Source: Symbiodinium natans
Lineage: Eukaryota > Sar > Dinophyceae > Suessiales > Symbiodiniaceae
Assembly (NCBI GenBank): GCA_905221605.1
Contig: CAJNDS010002823.1
Location: 957,470 to 992,469 of the forward strand
Direction: 5' to 3'
Length of the DNA stretch: 35,000 bases
Shown here one piece after another: positions 1-35,000 of the stretch (the stretch's first letter is position 1; each line of letters begins with the position of its first letter). Both the position numbers and the translations under genes were made by a program. The notes under the pieces were generated by a model. The model was not told where the DNA came from. It saw nothing but the letters and a program-made list of their open reading frames with translations, and made no database searches.

Positions 1-64
1 TGTTGAATAAGGAATAGAATATGGGTCCCTACTAAGGACTGTTAGTATAAGGGGGAACATCCCA
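1..64. mobile_element. Type-2 element, cut by window start
   Basis: Right terminal repeat ACTAAGGACTGTTAGTATAA then GGGGGAACATCCC. Confidence 0.65.
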
Positions 65-1022
65 AGCTTAGGGCCAAGCCTGATGCAGGATGATCCTGTT
101 GATGTTTTCATGCAAGTACTAATTGAAATCAAACGACATGTACAGACCTTAGAAAGCCCTAAACGCTGCACCCTGCGCCCGGACCACGCTGAGTCTCAAC
201 TCTTGGCCGAAATCCCCAACTGACATCGTCATATCCCCTTCACAAAATATCAGTTGGGGCATGAGGTGCGCTCATTAAGTCCCAGATGAAGATGTCCTGA
301 CCTTAATCCCCCTGAGGCCCGAGCACAGCAGACACCTCTCCCTGAGGGATCCAAGAAGGCAATCACCTGGGGGCAACAAGCGCTACACCGGGGGGTTAGG
401 GACAAGCGCTACACATGGGGTTAGGGATTGAAGGTTTAAGGTTTAGGATTTAGGGTTTAGGGTTTAGGGGCCAGTCCTATCCCATCAAGGGTTTTACACG
501 GTCTCTGGGTGGAGATACTCTGAGGTTGGGCACTCCAGGGACACTCTGGGGTTGGGCACTCCAGGATGAGCGACGCGTAGACCGGGCGAGGAGAAGAGTT
601 CCGGGCGAGGAGAAGAGTTGAGTGTAAAATCTAACCCCACACCGAGGGTGGGGAAAAAACATTTTTTTGCCATACTAAACCCTAAACCCTTGATCCTACA
701 TGCTGGCTCCGGGTGTTAAGGGAGTTCACATCTTTAGCTAATTGTGACAGCCGCAAGGATTAGGCTTAGGGTTTTGGGCTTAGGGTATTTTAGGCTCAGG
801 AAGACAAACAACCTGAGTTCCAGGCTTCAGGGCTTGGTGCCGAACGCGGAGTGAGGTTTGGGGTAGTGGAGTCCACGGTTTCGGGTTATTGGGTTTAGGG
901 GTCAGGGGTTTCGGGCAATCTTTATGAACCTCGGAAACCAATGCCAGAACTTGCAAGCCTTAAGAACCTTGCTCCTAAGAACCTCGCTTGTCATGTTTTC
1001 AAGCAAAACTATGGATGCCCCT

Positions 1023-1102
1023 TAAACCCTAAACCCTAAACCCTAAACCCTAAACCCTAAACCCTAAACCCCAAACCCTAAACCCTAAACCCTAAACCCT
1101 AA
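1023..1102 (-). repeat. Telomeric array
   Basis: CCCTAAA, about 11 units, one CCCCAAA variant. Confidence 0.95.
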
Positions 1103-1331
1103 TCCTTGACAGCCTAAATGGCGCGCGTTGTTGCTGCGGGCTGCAGAATCCCGAAGCTGACATACAAAGCTGCAGCCACCCCACAGCCGACTCAAAAAAG
1201 AAGCCCCCAAACAATATCAACTCCAACATCTGCCCCTAAACCCTAAACCCTGAACCTAAACCCCCAAAAAAGATCCCTAAACCCCAAACCCTGAACAAGG
1301 CCTAGCCCGCCTACAGTAGCGCAGGCGGCGT

Positions 1332-34979
<33,648 letters not shown>

Positions 34980-35000
34980 CTCGACCAGAAGAAACCCTAA

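Larger units (their letters stand above)
1..1331. other. Downstream region of the gene, repeats only
   Basis: Holds the right end of a type-2 element (1-64), a short G-strand array (440-471), a C-strand array (1023-1102) and degenerate units (1238-1290). Minus-strand open frames here carry no recognisable protein. Confidence 0.5.

Overview
The window looks like nuclear DNA of an alveolate, most likely a dinoflagellate. Three observations point that way. (1) Seven-base telomere-type repeats (TTTAGGG/CCCTAAA) occur about 80 times across the window in both orientations, so they are interstitial and do not mark a chromosome end. (2) A degenerate mitochondrial cytochrome b fragment (4580-4969) carries the motif LHIVPEWYFLCQYAMLK; the CQYA variant differs from the LPFYA-type sequence I expect in apicomplexans and resembles dinoflagellate cob as I remember it. 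(3) The exons I can read use GC and GA splice donors as well as GT, a known dinoflagellate habit. A coccidian such as Eimeria, whose genome also has interspersed AAACCCT repeats and CAG runs, is the main alternative.

The open frames that look longest (3.7-4.6 kb, 17.5-18.3 kb) are products of a 15-bp minisatellite and are not genes. The real coding sequence lies on the minus strand as short GC-rich islands between the telomeric arrays. I could chain 49 candidate exons (17 to 156 bp) from 34979 down to a stop codon at 1332. Their reading phases agree at every junction, giving 2832 bp (944 codons including the stop). Boundaries were read by eye and part of the phase agreement comes from choosing among possible donors, so the chain is a model. 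The first third (about 28.2-35 kb) encodes RCC1-type beta-propeller repeats, for example YSWGLNSHGQLGVGD and AAGW joined to AHSLAVGTDG. The rest is not recognised. The 5' end of the gene lies beyond the window.

The introns (73 bp to 3.3 kb) hold everything else: telomeric arrays, several families of 80-160 bp inverted-repeat elements, microsatellites, G tracts and one large cassette. On the coding strand the telomeric arrays are placed non-randomly. G-strand arrays often begin exactly at a splice donor (exon|GTTTAGGG), and C-strand arrays often end 10-50 bases before an acceptor. At least one intron (1718-1790) is almost entirely telomeric repeat. One inverted-repeat element fills nearly all of a 129-bp intron (10892-11020), and another ends exactly at an acceptor (31585). 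Together these suggest introns created or remodelled by mobile (introner-like) elements and telomere-type repeats.

A telomere-bounded cassette of about 3.1 kb (3499-6600: minisatellite, mitochondrial insertion, tandem modules) sits in one intron. A shortened inverted copy of about 1 kb (17548-18569) sits in another and carries an expanded run of about 32 CAG triplets. Positions 1-1331 are downstream of the gene and hold only repeats and one element fragment. No rRNA, tRNA or CRISPR array was seen.
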